Assembly (NCBI GenBank): GCA_014218235.1
Contig: JACBKR010000781.1
Coordinates: forward strand, 1,579,001 to 1,643,000
Length of the DNA stretch: 64,000 bases
DNA from: Colocasia esculenta
Lineage: Eukaryota > Streptophyta > Magnoliopsida > Alismatales > Araceae
Direction of reading: 5' to 3'
Below, one piece after another: positions 44,328-56,009 of this stretch (positions within the stretch are counted from its first letter, which is position 1; every line of letters starts with the position of its first letter). The notes beneath the pieces are model-generated. The model did not search any database and was not told the DNA's origin. It was given only the letters and a program-made list of their open reading frames with translations. A program made the position numbers and the translations under genes.

Positions 44328-47300
44328 TGTAACGGACCGGGGTATTTATGCCCATTAAGGCTCCATATCCAGATCCGCCTCCCGCGAACGCACCGAAGTG
44401 TCGCAAGGGATATCTCACACACGAGTCCAGTAAGAGTATAAAAGACAAACCACAAGAATATAAGACACAAGAAAGTACATGTGCTCATATCTGTTCACAA
44501 TATTTGTACAACTGTCCCATTACATTAATACATGTCCAATTAAAAAGAGTACAAATACCTGGGGCATACCCGAGGGAGCACAAGCTCACACAACCCTAAC
44601 TACTAAACTACTGCTGGTGGTACAAGTCTGTCACAACGCCACTGCAACCCAAACACACGGCAGCCCTGAAAAGAACTGTAGGGGAGTGAGCCTCAACAAG
44701 TCACTGGATCAGTAGGGGCTACCCAAAACAACACTGTAACCACAGACACCTCGACCCCAATGGGTCTCATTGGCAACAACAATAGCCAAACCATTTCATG
44801 CTCACATCATTACAATAAATAACAATTTAACATGCTCATGATAATAAACATAAAGTCCTCAGAAGAAAAGTAGGACTACAGGACTAACATAATATCATTA
44901 GTCAGCCCAACAACCAAAGTGCCTAAACCGCAGTCTCACTGGCACACTACTACAACAACGGGTTGCCTAAACTATAAGCCACACAGGCAAGTCACTGCCC
45001 AGGCTACAAGCTTCACAGGCGAACCTCAAACACTTGAGTAATAGGACTGCTAATAAAGAGCTGGTCCTTTATACTCCCAACCACTTTACAACAGAACTAC
45101 TCAAAGGTAATGGAACTGGCTAACACGAAGCCAATCCATAACACACTAAAGCTATAATTGGAATCATACCCAAGATGAGTAAAACTCAAACTGTGGAAGG
45201 TCTCACACGGCCTCCACGGAGCATAGCTCAACTAAACCACAATATGCCTAGGCCATAAGCCTCATCGGCAAATTACCCACAAAGGTAACATAATTAATAA
45301 TCACAAACTAATCCACAATAAAATATAAACAAAGATCTACTTAAAACAGTTAGGATACAACAAGTGGCAGGTCAAACCACAAGACCTCCACAACACACAA
45401 GTACCCGGAAAGATTGGTACACAATGTACCACCACAAAACTACAAAGTAACCTTCGAAGGAAAATAGGTACCTACTACTCTGAGGTACCACAACTCAAAC
45501 ACCCAAACAAGGGTACAAGTAGGTGATAAACACCACACTGATCCATAATTATATTATACTTTTAATTAAGCACAATATTACAGGTGAAACCTTAATCGAC
45601 GAGTCACACAAACCACAACTGTGCCAACACCAGGGCACACCTCGAACTGGTCAAACCTCGACCACGAGTCACAAACTCACAAACCACAATCACTGGCAAA
45701 GCACAAGTCAGAAAGAACGACGCCACCACACGGGAACGGACTACTGGCTGATCAGGCCAATATCCAACCCGGACAACACAACACAAGAACAACCTCTCAG
45801 CCTCGCAGTCAAGGACGAAAGGTCCAACTGCCGCTCCACAAGGAAGAAGTCAAACAACTGTGGAGACCAACCAACACCACACCTGCAGACACACAACTGC
45901 AGGCCCATGCCTGGCACCTCTAGAGTCTCTGGCCGGAGCACTCTAAAGTGAGGCACTGGAAAACAGGACTAGCTGGGGACCAGTGTCGACTACTGGTGTC
46001 CGTACCCCCAACTACGAGCGCGCTACAAGCGACTACACACCCACAACACAAGCCGCTGCCCTACTGCCGTCTTTCCCTCAGCCGGACGTACAACTCAAGC
46101 ACAAGAGTGAGGGTGTCCAGGAAGACGACACAGACCTCAACGGTACAACACAAGTACCGGGACAAAACTCCGAGCACAACAAACACACGTGCCTGGCTCA
46201 CAAAGAACCTGGGGTACCCGACTAGAGAGGCATTCCGGAATAGGCGCCGGACCACCACACTCGGCTAGCACAAACCACGATATTTACATATATAGCCTTT
46301 ACTTATAATTCACAATATACAAGTGTTAGGATTAGCTTAACATCGGTCACCGTGTGACCCCAAAGCTATCCCACACCAACACATACCTGAACCACTAACT
46401 TGCCTATCATTGGTCATCTCATGACCACCGAGGCAACACACACCACTTACTTCATAGATCCATATAATATTATTCGAAAGACAACAACGGACCAGGGCTA
46501 GGTCGGTATGGACCTTCATTGCCCAAACACCACAAAGTCATGGCTAGGCTCACACAGGAACCTCACTGCCCAGTTACTACGATAAATCATAAGAGTTACA
46601 TTACAACAAAGTGTGTAGTAAACACACACTCAAACCACGTAGACAATACGTGCATATTACACCCTAGATGGTGTACCACACGTCTTCCACGTAAACCATA
46701 TGTCCAACACATGGACAACGCACTCCAAGAGTGCCACGGGTGCCAACGCACCACACATACCACGAAAAGCGATTACGTACATCACATATCATTTAAGTAA
46801 ATCATGCCCATTACATGAGCAGTATGCTCCAAGAGCATAACAAGTGCACTGGCTCACACCGGTCATCGCCATGCACACACAATCTAACAATATTCATAAG
46901 AAAACTACGTAAACAACACTGCATGAACACATGCACAGGTTGGCGGCAACATCGACTGCCGCTTGAAGGAAGTAAACGGCAAGCGATCTAGCCGTTTATC
47001 TCTTGGCTGATGAACCTGGCGTCAATCGATGTTGACGCCAAGATCTTCAACCCCAGACCCTGCAGAAACCCTAATCGATCCCACATGCATTCCTGACCCT
47101 GAAATCATTAAGAAAATAAGAGGAAACAGTTCCTCTAACTCCCATGCATTATAATTAAACTAAAACAACATGCTTTACTACATAAAATCATCAAACCACC
47201 CATTAACCCCACATGGTGCAACTTAATCCGAAAATACAATAAAAATGCTGGTTCAAGTGATTAAGTCGTGTTTTAATGTTTCTAACAAGCTAACAGGGCT

Positions 47301-47872
47301 CGACCCCTACCTCAGAAACGCAATTAAACTCCCGAAGAACCTCGAATCACGCCGAAACCCGAGAAACGTCCCACGAACACCGCGCTCCAATCTGTCATTC
47401 CCCGCCCAATCTGCCGCTACCACGCGCACCACGGCCTTCCCACGAGCTCCCGCCGACCGTCAGAACTCGCAAAGAAGCTCAAGGGTGAAGGTGGGGGAAG
47501 AGGAAGGGAGAGAGAGGGGAAAGAACAGAGCTCGGGTCTGCCATAAAAACACAGGCATGCCAGGTTAACGTCAACCCTTTGGCCGTTTAACCAGACCGCC
47601 ACAACTAGACGTCCACAAAGCCTGACGCCAAGTTCAACAGTCAACGTCCTCATCGATGGACGTTAACACCATGTTAACGGCACACCACTGCCGTCAACAC
47701 ACAATCGACGTCACCACCTGGACGCCAACACACTGTGTCCAGCAAGCTGAACACCAACACGGACCCAAACCAAACCCGGTAAGGATCTAGTAAGAAACAC
47801 ACCACACTAATGGGCCTCACATGGGCCACTAAACCTGGATCCACGGGGATCCGGAAAACGCGCAACGTTACA
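44328..47872 (+). mobile_element. Solo LTR (3545 bp) inserted in the Gypsy pol
   Basis: Starts TGTAACGG, ends CGTTACA, and is flanked by the perfect 5-bp duplication CGAGT (44323-44327, 47873-47877). Removing it and one copy restores the RNase H frame exactly. No second internal TGTAACGG/CGTTACA pair and no gag or pol are seen, so it reads as one long LTR left by recombination. The TGTAACGGACC start and length are reminiscent of Del/Tekay-type Gypsy LTRs (inference). The interior is A/C-rich with loose internal repeats (CACAGGCAA, CACTGCCCAG). A TATA-like TATAAAAGAC lies near 44436. Confidence 0.82.
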
Positions 47873-47877
47873 CGAGT

Positions 47878-49754
47878 CCTCGGGGAGGTTGGCAAAGTGG
47901 GCCGTCGAGCTCGGCGAATTCGATATCGAGTTCAGACCCCGGGTCGCCATCAAAGCCCAGGCCCTCGCGGATTTTATTTCCGAAGGCACCGCCCGGGCAG
48001 CGGTGGACGATGAACCCAGCGAGAGTTGGAAAATTTTCGTCGACGGTGCCTCAAATTCCAAAGGAGGCGGTGCAGGTGTAGTAATGCGCTCTCCCGAGGG
48101 CCTCGACTTAAGGTACGCAGTTCGTTTCGGTTTCGAAGCATCTAACAATGTGGCAGAATATGAAGCGGTGGTGTCAGGGTTGAAAATGGCAAAAACCCTT
48201 GGGGCAAAGAGGGTACGCATTCACAGCGACTCCCAACTGGTCATCGGCCAAGTATCCCAAATGTTCGAGACGAAAGAAGCAAAGCCCGCCTTGTACAAAG
48301 CCGAGGTGCTAAGGATGATGGCAGAATTCGACTCAGCAGAGCTCATAAAGATACCAAGGGTCGAGAATGAACAAGCCGACGAGTTATCGAAGATCGCGTC
48401 GTCGGCACTAGAGCCACCCCCATCACTGTTGATAGAAGAGTTAACGATTCCAACCATAGCGGCCAGAGATATGATGATCGTCGACATAGGGACGACGTGG
48501 ATGACCCCGTTAATAAATTTCCTCAGGGACAACGTGGTGCCAGAAGACAAAAACGAGGCCGAGAAGACAAGGAGACGATCGTCCAAGTTCTTCATCCTCG
48601 GCAACAACTTATATCGCAAGGGATTTAGCTATCCATACCTCCTATGTGTAGATCCCGCTGAAGCCGAAAAAATCATCGACGAAATACACGAAGGTACGTG
48701 CGGTTCCCATGCAGGCCCCAGATCCTTGGTAAGGAGAATAACGCGACAAGGGTATTGGTGGCCGACGATGCTTAAAGACTCCGAAAAGTATGTCAGAAGC
48801 TGCCGACAATGCCAGCTATTCGGCAGAATCGACCGACGACCCCCGTCAGAGCTCACCAGCATAAACTCCCCGTGGCCATTCGCGCAATGGGGAATGGACA
48901 TCCTTGGACCATTCCCCCCAGCAACTGGCCAAAGGAAGTTCATTATCGTCGGAGTGGACTATTTCACTAAATGGGTCGAAGCCGAGCCCCTGGCCAAAAT
49001 CACTGATACCAACGCTTGGGGCTTCGTATGGAAGAACATCATCTGCAGGTTCGGCCTACCACGAACGATCATCACCGACAACGGGAAACAATTCGACAAC
49101 ATCAAATTCCGTAGGAATTGCAACACACTCGGGATCGAGCATAGGTTCTCCTCAGTGGCTCACCCCCAATCCAACGGGATGGCCGAGGTCACCAACCGGA
49201 CGATCTTGGACGGGCTAAAGAAGAGAATAACAAGCCACAAGGGAGCTTGGGCCGACCAGCTTCTACATGTGCTTTGGGCATACCGGACGACCCCGAGGGA
49301 GGCCACCCGTGAGTCGCCCTTCGTGTTGGCCTTCGGGATAGAGGCCGTATCGCCTGTAGAGATGCTCGTCCCTTCAATGAGAGTTCTCGGATTCAACGAA
49401 GCAAGTAACAACCGATCCTTACGCGCCGAGCTCGACCTCATAGATGAGAGGCGGGGGAGGGCCTCTACGAGGATGGAGGTTTATCAAAGGAGAATCAAGA
49501 AAAGCTTCGACCAAAAAGTCAAGCCACGGCGCTTCAGCGTAGGAAGCCTCGTCCTGAGAAAACTCGCCGTCTCCGAACCAAAGTTAGCTGTCGGAAAGTT
49601 ATCGCCAAATTGGGAAGGACCCTACAAAGTCATCGACGATCTCGGGCAAGGTGCGTATCGACTTCGGACCTCGATGGGACGGTCCTGCCGAGGACATGGA
49701 ATGCCGAGCATTTACGACGATATTTCCCATGACGAGGTCGCTTCGGCACTCTGA
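47878..49754 (+). CDS. Gypsy Pol (A-type) continued: RNase H and integrase
   Basis: Resumes with SSGRLAKWAVELGEFDIEF. RNase H motifs: FVDGASNSKGGGAGVV, ASNNVAEYEA, HSDSQLV. The integrase has its HHCC finger (HEGTCGSHAGPRSL, CRQCQLFGRID) and DDE core (WGMDILGPFPP, ITDNGKQFD, NRTILDGLKK). Near 49665 a small frameshift changes the tail: the expected DLDGTVLPRTWNAEHLRRYF is in another frame, so the C-terminal 30 or so residues are altered. Confidence 0.9.
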
Positions 49755-50247
49755 CGACGAAGTCGCTTCGGCAATCTAGACGAGGTCGCTTCGGCATTCT
49801 GACGACGAAGTCGCTTCGGCACTCTGACGACGAAGTCGCATCGGCACTCTAAACGAGGTCGCTACAGCACTCGGACGACGAGGTCGCTTCGGCACTCTAA
49901 ACGAGGTCGCTTCGGCACTCAGACGACGAGGTCGCTTCGGCACTCTAAACGGGGTCGCTTCGGCACTCTGACGACGAAGTCGCTTCGGCACTCTAAACGA
50001 GGTCGCTTCGGCCCTCTAAACGAGGTCGCTTCGGCACTCGGACGACGAGGTCGCTTCGGCACTCTAAACGAGGTCGCTTCGGCACTCTGACGACGAAGTC
50101 GCTTCGGCACTCTAAACGAGGTCGCTTCGGCCCTCTAAGCGAGGTCGCGTCGGCACTCAACGACGAGGTCGCTTCGGCACTCTGACGATGGGGTCGGTTC
50201 GGGACTCAAACGAGTTCACTTCGGCACTCTAAACAACGAGGTCGGCG
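49733..50247. repeat. Minisatellite after A-type pol
   Basis: About 20 copies of a unit of 22-26 bp, GACGAGGTCGCTTCGGCACTC followed by TAAAC or TGAC. It starts right at the pol stop. A similar array follows the B-type pol at 53152. Confidence 0.93.
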
Positions 50248-50345
50248 ACCCAGACATACGCACACGTCGGCAAAATCGGGATATCAAGATCATAAGTGGA
50301 GTTGAACGAATGCCAAAAGGGGACTAGTTCATTGAACAAGGAGTT

Positions 50346-50655
50346 TTACAGTTCGGAGGTCGCCGGGACCTCGGACATTACATCGTCGGCGACCTTGTTC
50401 AAGGTCTGGTCAACCGCATGCTTCAAGGCCTCGTCCACTACGGCCTCCACGTCCCCATCGCCCTCCTCGGCCGGAAGAGCAGCGCCGGATAGGTCAAGCT
50501 CGGGGTACAGCTCCCTCACCTTCTCGAGGCAAGCTTCGTAGCCTCCCTTGAAGAGACCTTCCACCTCGGCGTGGAGCTCTTCTGAATCGCGATACTCTTC
50601 TACCGCCTTCTCCCGCTCCTCGGCAATGCGCCCCGAGAAGTCTTCTGACGGCCTG
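50346..50655 (-). pseudogene. Truncated antisense ORF of A type
   Basis: Minus-strand frame matching the C-terminal third of the antisense ORF at 53640-54548: EEYRDSEELHAEVEGLFKGG, YEACLEKVRELYPELDL and a terminal coiled-coil-like stretch. It is cut at about 50655, where the sequence joins B-type RT on the plus strand. Confidence 0.8.
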
Positions 50656-53151
50656 GACCACGTCGGGGACTTAGCCGAAGCCTTCGAAATACTGAAGCTC
50701 TACGGGATGAAATTGAACCCAGAAAAGTGCGTCTTCGGCGTCCAGGCTGGGAAGTTCTTGGGGTATCTTGTCTCCCAACGAGGCATAGACGTCAACCCCG
50801 ACAAACTTCAGGCCATCCTCGACATGACGGCTCCGAGAACAGTCAAAGAGGTACAAAGACTTAATGGCATGGTTACAGCTCTAAGCAGGTTTATGTCCAG
50901 GTCAGCGGAGCGTTGCAAGCCATTTTTTGAGGTACTAAGGAAAGGCCGCTTCGAGTGGACCGAGGACTGCCAAAAGGCATTCGACGAGTTAAAAGAACAC
51001 CTGGCAAGCGTACCAACGCTAAGCAAGCCGGAGAAGGGGGAAGAGCTGCTGTTGTATTTGTCCGCAACAAGCTACTCCGTCAGCTCGGTCCTCGTCCGAG
51101 AGGAAGACCGAGCCCACCTACCGGTGTACTACACAAGCAAGGCGTTGCGAGGAGCCGAGCAACGCTACCCTGACCTCGAGAAGGTCGGATATGCTCTCAT
51201 CATGGCCGCACGACGATTGCGTCCGTATTTTCAATCGCACAAAGTCATCGTCCTCACCGACACACCGATTCGACAAGTTCTTGAGCGACCCGAGTCCTCG
51301 GGAAGGTTGGCAAAGTGGGCCGTAGAGCTCGGAGAATTCGACATTGAATTCAGGCCCCGTGTCGCTATCAAAGCCCAAGCCCTCGCGGATTTCATTTCCG
51401 AAGATACTGCCCGAGCAACTTCGGAGGAACAATCCGACGGAAGTTGGGAAGTTTTTGTCGACGGAGCCTCAAACTCCCAAGGCAGCGGAGCGGGGGTGGT
51501 CATGCGCTCACCCGAAGGCGTCAACCTAAGGTACGCGGTTCGTTTCGGTTTCCAAGCATCTAACAACGTGGCAGAATACGAAGCGGTGGTATCGGGACTA
51601 AAGATGGCGAGGACTCTCGGCGCGAAGAAGGTTCGCGTCCACAACGATTCCCAACTGGTCGTCAACCAGGTCTCGCAAGCGTTCGAGACGAAAGAGGTAA
51701 AGCTCGCGTCATATAAGACCGAGGTATTAAAGCTCATGGCGGAATTCGACTCTGCCGAGCTTGTGAAAATACCAAGGTCCGAGAACGAACAAGCTGACGC
51801 GCTTTCAAAAATCGCATCATCTGCATTGGAATCGCCCACAACCCTACTAATAGAAGAGCTATTGGAGCCAACCATAACACCCAAAGACCTAATGAGTATC
51901 GAGGTAAAAACAACCTGGATGACTCCACTAATAAATTTCCTCAGGAACATGGTACTACCGGACGACAAGAACGAGGCCGAGAAAACGAGACGACGGTCGT
52001 CAAAATTCTTCATCGTCGGCAACGACCTGTACCGAAAGGGCTTTAGCTACCCCAGCCTCCTATGCGTGGACCCTGTTCAAGCCGAAGAAATTATCAACGA
52101 AGTTCACGAAGGGACGTGTGGTTCTCATGCAGGCCCCAGATCTCTAGTAAGAAGAGTAACCCGACAAGGATACTGGTGGCCGACGATGCTTAAAGACGCC
52201 GAGAAGTACGTCAAAAGCTGCCGACAGTGCCAGCTGTTCGGCAAGATTGACCGACAACCTCCATCAGAACTCACGAGCATAAATTCCCCGTGGCCATTCG
52301 CGCAATGGGGCATGGACATCTTCGGACCATTCCCACCCGCGTCGGGCCAAAGGAAGTTCATCATCGTCGGAGTCGATTATTTCACAAAGTGGGTCGAAGC
52401 TGAGCCCCTAGCAAAAATTACAGATACCAACGCCTGGGGCTTCGTATGGAAAAATATCATCTGCAGGTTCAGTCTTCCACGAACAATCATCACCGACAAC
52501 GGACGACAGTTCGACAACGCCAAGTTTCGTCGGAATTGCGCGGCGCTCGGAATCAAACACAAATTCTCCTCAGTAGCCCATCCCCAGTCAAACGGAATGG
52601 CCGAGGTCACCAATCGAACAATCCTGGATGGACTAAAGAAGAGGATTGCAAACCACAAGGGAGCTTGGGCCGACCAACTCCTCCATGTACTTTGGGCATA
52701 CAGGACGACACCAAGGGAAGCCACTCGGGAGTCACCCTTCGCGTTAGCCTTCGGAATGGAGGCAGTGTCGCCGGTAGACATGCTCGTCCCCTCACAAAGA
52801 ATCCTCGGATTTAACGAAGAAAGCAACGATCAGGCATTGCGTGCCGAGCTTGACCTAATAGAAGAAAAGCGAGGAAATGCTTCTACAAGAATGGAGATAT
52901 ACCAAAGGAGGGTCAAGAAAAGCTTCGACAGGAAGGTCAAACCACGACGCTTCGGGGTAGGGAGTCTAGTCCTCAGGAAGCTCGCAATTTCGGACCCGAA
53001 GTTGGCAAGCGGGAAGTTGTCGCCAAACTGGGAAGGGCCATACCGAATCGTCGACGAACTCGGACAAGGAGCTTATCGGCTCGAAGAGCTCGGGGGAGCT
53101 GTCATACCGAGAACGTGGAACGCCGAGCATCTTCGACGCTACTTCCCGTGA
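50656..53151 (+). pseudogene. Second Gypsy Pol tail (B-type): RT end, RNase H, integrase
   Basis: Enters in the middle of RT (DHVGDLAEAFEILKLYGMKL) after a rearrangement junction, so protease and RT catalytic box are absent and there is no true start codon. The rest is intact: SATSYSVSSVLVRE, RNase H FVDGASNSQGSGAGVV, integrase HEGTCGSHAGPRSL, MDIFGPFPPA, ITDNGRQFD, NRTILDGLKK, ending TWNAEHLRRYFP and TGA. Close to the A copy but clearly a different subfamily. The first 33 codons of the open frame that precede 50656 are only the complement of the antisense ORF. Confidence 0.88.
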
Positions 53152-53500
53152 GTACGAGGTCGCTTCGGCACTCTAAGTACGAGGTCGCTTCGGCACTCTA
53201 AGTACGAGGTCGCTTCGGCACTCTAAGTACGAGGTCGCTTTGGCACTCTAAGTACGAGGTCGCTTCGGCACTCTTTAAATCCAAGCCCGAGGTCTCTTCG
53301 GCATTCTATAAAGCTAAGCCCGAGGTCTCCTCGGCACTCTCTAAACGCAAGCCCGAAATCCCTTCGGCACTCTATGAGCCTAAGCCCGACGACGCTTCGG
53401 CACTCTATGAGCCTAAGCCCGACGACGCTTCGGCACTCATCAAATGCGAGGTCGCTTCGGCACTCTCACAATACGAGGTCGCTTAGGCACTCTTATCGAC
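53152..53500. repeat. Minisatellite after B-type pol
   Basis: Tandem copies of GTACGAGGTCGCTTCGGCACTCTAA (about 25 bp), followed by a variant with CTAAGCCCGA (about 30 bp). Same position and core as the A array. Confidence 0.93.
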
Positions 53501-53639
53501 GAAGCATTTCTCAGCACACTCGTCGACAAGGTCGTTTGTGCAAAAGCAAACGATGAAATAAACAGTCGTCGGCTAGAAACTAAAGAGTACGAAGTGTATT
53601 TCCATCGACAAGGAATACAAAGTACATAAACGGGGGCAG

Positions 53640-54548
53640 CTACGCCTCGTTCAGAACGGCGTCAGCTGCCTGATCAAGGGATTGATCGACAGCTGTCTCC
53701 ATGGCCTCGTCCACCACTTTGACGAACTCCTCGTCTCCGCCTCCGGCAGCCTGGTCGTCGCCCTCGCCATCTCCAGCAAGGGTCGCGCCCGACAAGTCTA
53801 GGTCGGGGTACAACCTCTTAACCTTTGCGAGGCAGTCGTTATATCCTCCCTGGAAGAGGTCGGCAATCTCGTCCTGAAGCTCGTCCGAGTCGCGATACTC
53901 CTCGATCACCTTGTTCCTTTCCTCAGCGACGAGGCGCGAAAAGCTGTTCTTCGTTTCTTCGTGGGCGGCAATCTCATCGTATTGCGCCTTCTTCACAGCC
54001 TCAAGCGCTTTTTTCTCGGACGCAAGGGCCTCCTGGAGGATGCCTTCCCTCTTCTTCGCCTCCTCCTCGACTTCGGCGACGCGCTTGTCGGCCTCGGCGA
54101 CACGCTTGTCGCAGGCCAACCTCTTCACCTCGGCCCGGTGCACAAAAGCGTCGAACGCTGCCAGCTGGCTCAGCATACCATGATAATACTCGTGCATGAG
54201 CCGACGTGCAGGATGGCCGAGCGTTTCTGCCCTGACCTTGGGTGGCAGGGCTTGTCGGCCCCACTCGACTGGGTCCAGGGAAAAGCGAGTCTGGGGCGGA
54301 ACTGAAGCATCAGGTGCCGTAGACGACGACGCCGGAACTGGGCGCTTCTTTGGCCTCTCAGCCGGCGGGGCAGCGGCCGAACTCTGACCAGGCACTGGGG
54401 GCGGCGGAGGCACAGCTTCGGCCTCGCGCTGGCGCTTCTCGGGACGGGAGGCCACCTTCTTTTCCCTTAACTGAGCCCGGCTCTTGGCCTTCTCCATGAG
54501 CGACGGTCCCACCCGCGTCGGGGGTATGGAGTCACTCTTATCGGCCAT
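53640..54548 (-). CDS. Antisense ORF 1 of the Gypsy element (coiled-coil protein)
   Basis: ATG at 54548, 302 aa. The N-terminus is basic and Pro/Ala-rich with nuclear-signal-like RPEKRQREAE and RPKKRPV. From about residue 155 there is a long charged coiled coil (KRVAEADKRVAEVEEEAKKR and onward), then EEYRDSDELQDEIADLFQGG and an acidic C-terminus. It lies between pol and the 3' LTR on the opposite strand. Just upstream of the ATG is a TTGCAG acceptor, so it may be the second exon of the same transcript as the ORF ending at 54643. Function unknown. Antisense accessory ORFs here are characteristic of Tat-type elements. Confidence 0.7.
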   Translation of the reverse strand: MADKSDSIPPTRVGPSLMEKAKSRAQLREKKVASRPEKRQREAEAVPPPPPVPGQSSAAAPPAERPKKRPVPASSSTAPDASVPPQTRFSLDPVEWGRQALPPKVRAETLGHPARRLMHEYYHGMLSQLAAFDAFVHRAEVKRLACDKRVAEADKRVAEVEEEAKKREGILQEALASEKKALEAVKKAQYDEIAAHEETKNSFSRLVAEERNKVIEEYRDSDELQDEIADLFQGGYNDCLAKVKRLYPDLDLSGATLAGDGEGDDQAAGGGDEEFVKVVDEAMETAVDQSLDQAADAVLNEA

Positions 54549-54642
54549 GACTGCAAGCACATATGACTGTTAGATTTGGAAATCGATACAGATCAAGAGT
54601 ACAACTACGAGATTGGCAACCTTTTGTGCCCTCGTCAATCTG

Positions 54643-55500
54643 CTAAATTAACTCCTCGGAGATATCGATCAGGTTGGGGGGCTCCACCTCCTTCAAACAC
54701 TTGAGGTCGAGGAGCTCGGATGCAGTCAGCCTCGGCGAACCAAAAGCTTTGCTCCGGACGTCGACGGCCGACCACTTGGTTGGGAACGGCCAACCCGAGG
54801 GACAATGAACAAAAACAAAGTTCCTCTTCCAGCCATGGAGCGAGGAAGGCAGTCTTCCGAGGATATGCCGACCATTCCTCGCCGCAAAGTAAAACCAATC
54901 TCCGAACGGTTTAATGGAGAACAGGTATAGGAAAAGGCGCGAGGTCGGAGGGACCCCTGCCGAGCGACACAAATATAGGAAGCCGACGATTACTCGCCAG
55001 GCATTCGGTGCCAACTGAGAAGGAGCCACCCCAAGCTCCAAGAGAAGAAAGATGACAAAGGGGTGAAAGGGGAAGCAGAGGCCTGCCCGAACAGCCTCAG
55101 TGTAAACCGAGAACCCCCCGTTCAAGACATAATGGGCCCTGAAATCCCTATTGGCAAACATGACGGCATCGGCAGGAAGAACAAACCTAGGGTGCTTCCG
55201 CAGCCACCTAAAGGTACCAGGGGAGGTCTCGCAACGGGCTTCGGCCACGTTGTCGGCTCGGCAGCGGGCACCGGAAGTATGGGTCGAGGGTTCCTTAGGA
55301 ACGTAGGTCCCGTGGGCTAGTTCGAGGACAAAAGAATCGTCGACGGGCCCCCAGACCTGGGTTCCCACAGACGTCGACCCTACCCCAAGGCTTTCGGAAA
55401 CGGAGTCGGGAGCGTCGACAGAAGCAGGGGGATCCCTAGATTTTGTGGGCGACGACGAAGAAGAAGCCTCAGAAGAGGTGGAAGAAGGAGAAAGGCTCAT
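54643..55500 (-). CDS. Antisense ORF 2 (putative gypsy-type transposon domain)
   Basis: ATG at 55500, 285 aa. The Ser-rich start is followed by a conserved globular region: LPADAVMFANRDFRAHYVL, FSVYTEAVRAGLCFPFHPF, VIFLLLELGVAPSQLAPNAW and RVIVGFLYLC. This is the signature of the plant domain named putative gypsy-type transposon (PF04195 as I recall it). It ends NLIDISEELI and TAG. A TATATATA box on its own strand (55651-55658) is about 150 bases upstream. The downstream sequence contains possible donor (AAAAGGTTGCC) and acceptor sites that would link it to antisense ORF 1. Confidence 0.75.
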   Translation of the reverse strand: MSLSPSSTSSEASSSSSPTKSRDPPASVDAPDSVSESLGVGSTSVGTQVWGPVDDSFVLELAHGTYVPKEPSTHTSGARCRADNVAEARCETSPGTFRWLRKHPRFVLPADAVMFANRDFRAHYVLNGGFSVYTEAVRAGLCFPFHPFVIFLLLELGVAPSQLAPNAWRVIVGFLYLCRSAGVPPTSRLFLYLFSIKPFGDWFYFAARNGRHILGRLPSSLHGWKRNFVFVHCPSGWPFPTKWSAVDVRSKAFGSPRLTASELLDLKCLKEVEPPNLIDISEELI

Positions 55501-55650
55501 CGTTTACCTCGGAAGGAAGCAAGCGAAGATCGTCGGATGACTTCGTACGAGAGGGCACAATCGTCGGATTGTCGGCTGACGTCGGGACGGCAAGGATCGT
55601 AAGACTCGCACGCGAAGAGAAGAAACGTCTGTTTCGCATCGAACCTTAGC

Positions 55651-55658
55651 TATATATA
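55651..55658 (-). promoter_or_regulatory. TATA box for the antisense transcript
   Basis: On the minus strand the sequence reads ACTATATATAGCTAAGG, 150 bases before the ATG at 55500. Spacing allows a leader of about 120 nt. Confidence 0.5.
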
Positions 55659-55989
55659 GTGCCCTGATGCCAATACGATCGGACGACCCAGAAATCCTGC
55701 GCATCCAGGATTCCGCCACGTGTCGGAAGCCCGACGGCCAAGAGGCGTTCACCCGGATCCACAGCGCGCGCCCCAAAATCGTGAAGCGTCATCATGGCTC
55801 AGGGCTCAGAGTGAAGTACCTGACAAGCCGTCACCGGAACCACCATCATTATGACAAGACCACGACTGTCATCATGACAGTGGTAGAGTGCCCCCGAATT
55901 AAGCGCGCGGAATGCGAGGCGGCGCCGAACGCTTGTACGAATTCCTGAGAGTGATAATTGGCTTCTCTTCGAGCCGAGGACTCGCCTCG

Positions 55990-56009
55990 AAAAGAACCCG
56001 GGGGACTAG
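55990..56009 (+). other. Candidate polypurine tract
   Basis: AAAAGAACCCGGGGGACTAG directly precedes the 3' LTR. It is purine-rich though interrupted by pyrimidines. Confidence 0.5.

Noticed and set aside
45523..46268. Open frames of about 100-140 codons inside the 3.5-kb solo LTR
   Set aside because: Thr/His/Gln-rich translations from A/C-rich sequence, overlapping in several frames, with no domain.
44328..47872. DNA transposon reading (TGTAACG...CGTTACA as TIR)
   Set aside because: TG..CA ends with a 5-bp duplication are standard for LTR elements. The 7-bp inversion is the normal LTR edge symmetry.
49776..50110. Arg/Pro-rich minus-strand frames
   Set aside because: Translation of the minisatellite in reverse; no protein signature.
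50548..50655. N-terminal 33 residues of the long plus-strand frame running into B-type pol
   Set aside because: This part is the complement of the antisense ORF. True pol homology begins only at the junction.
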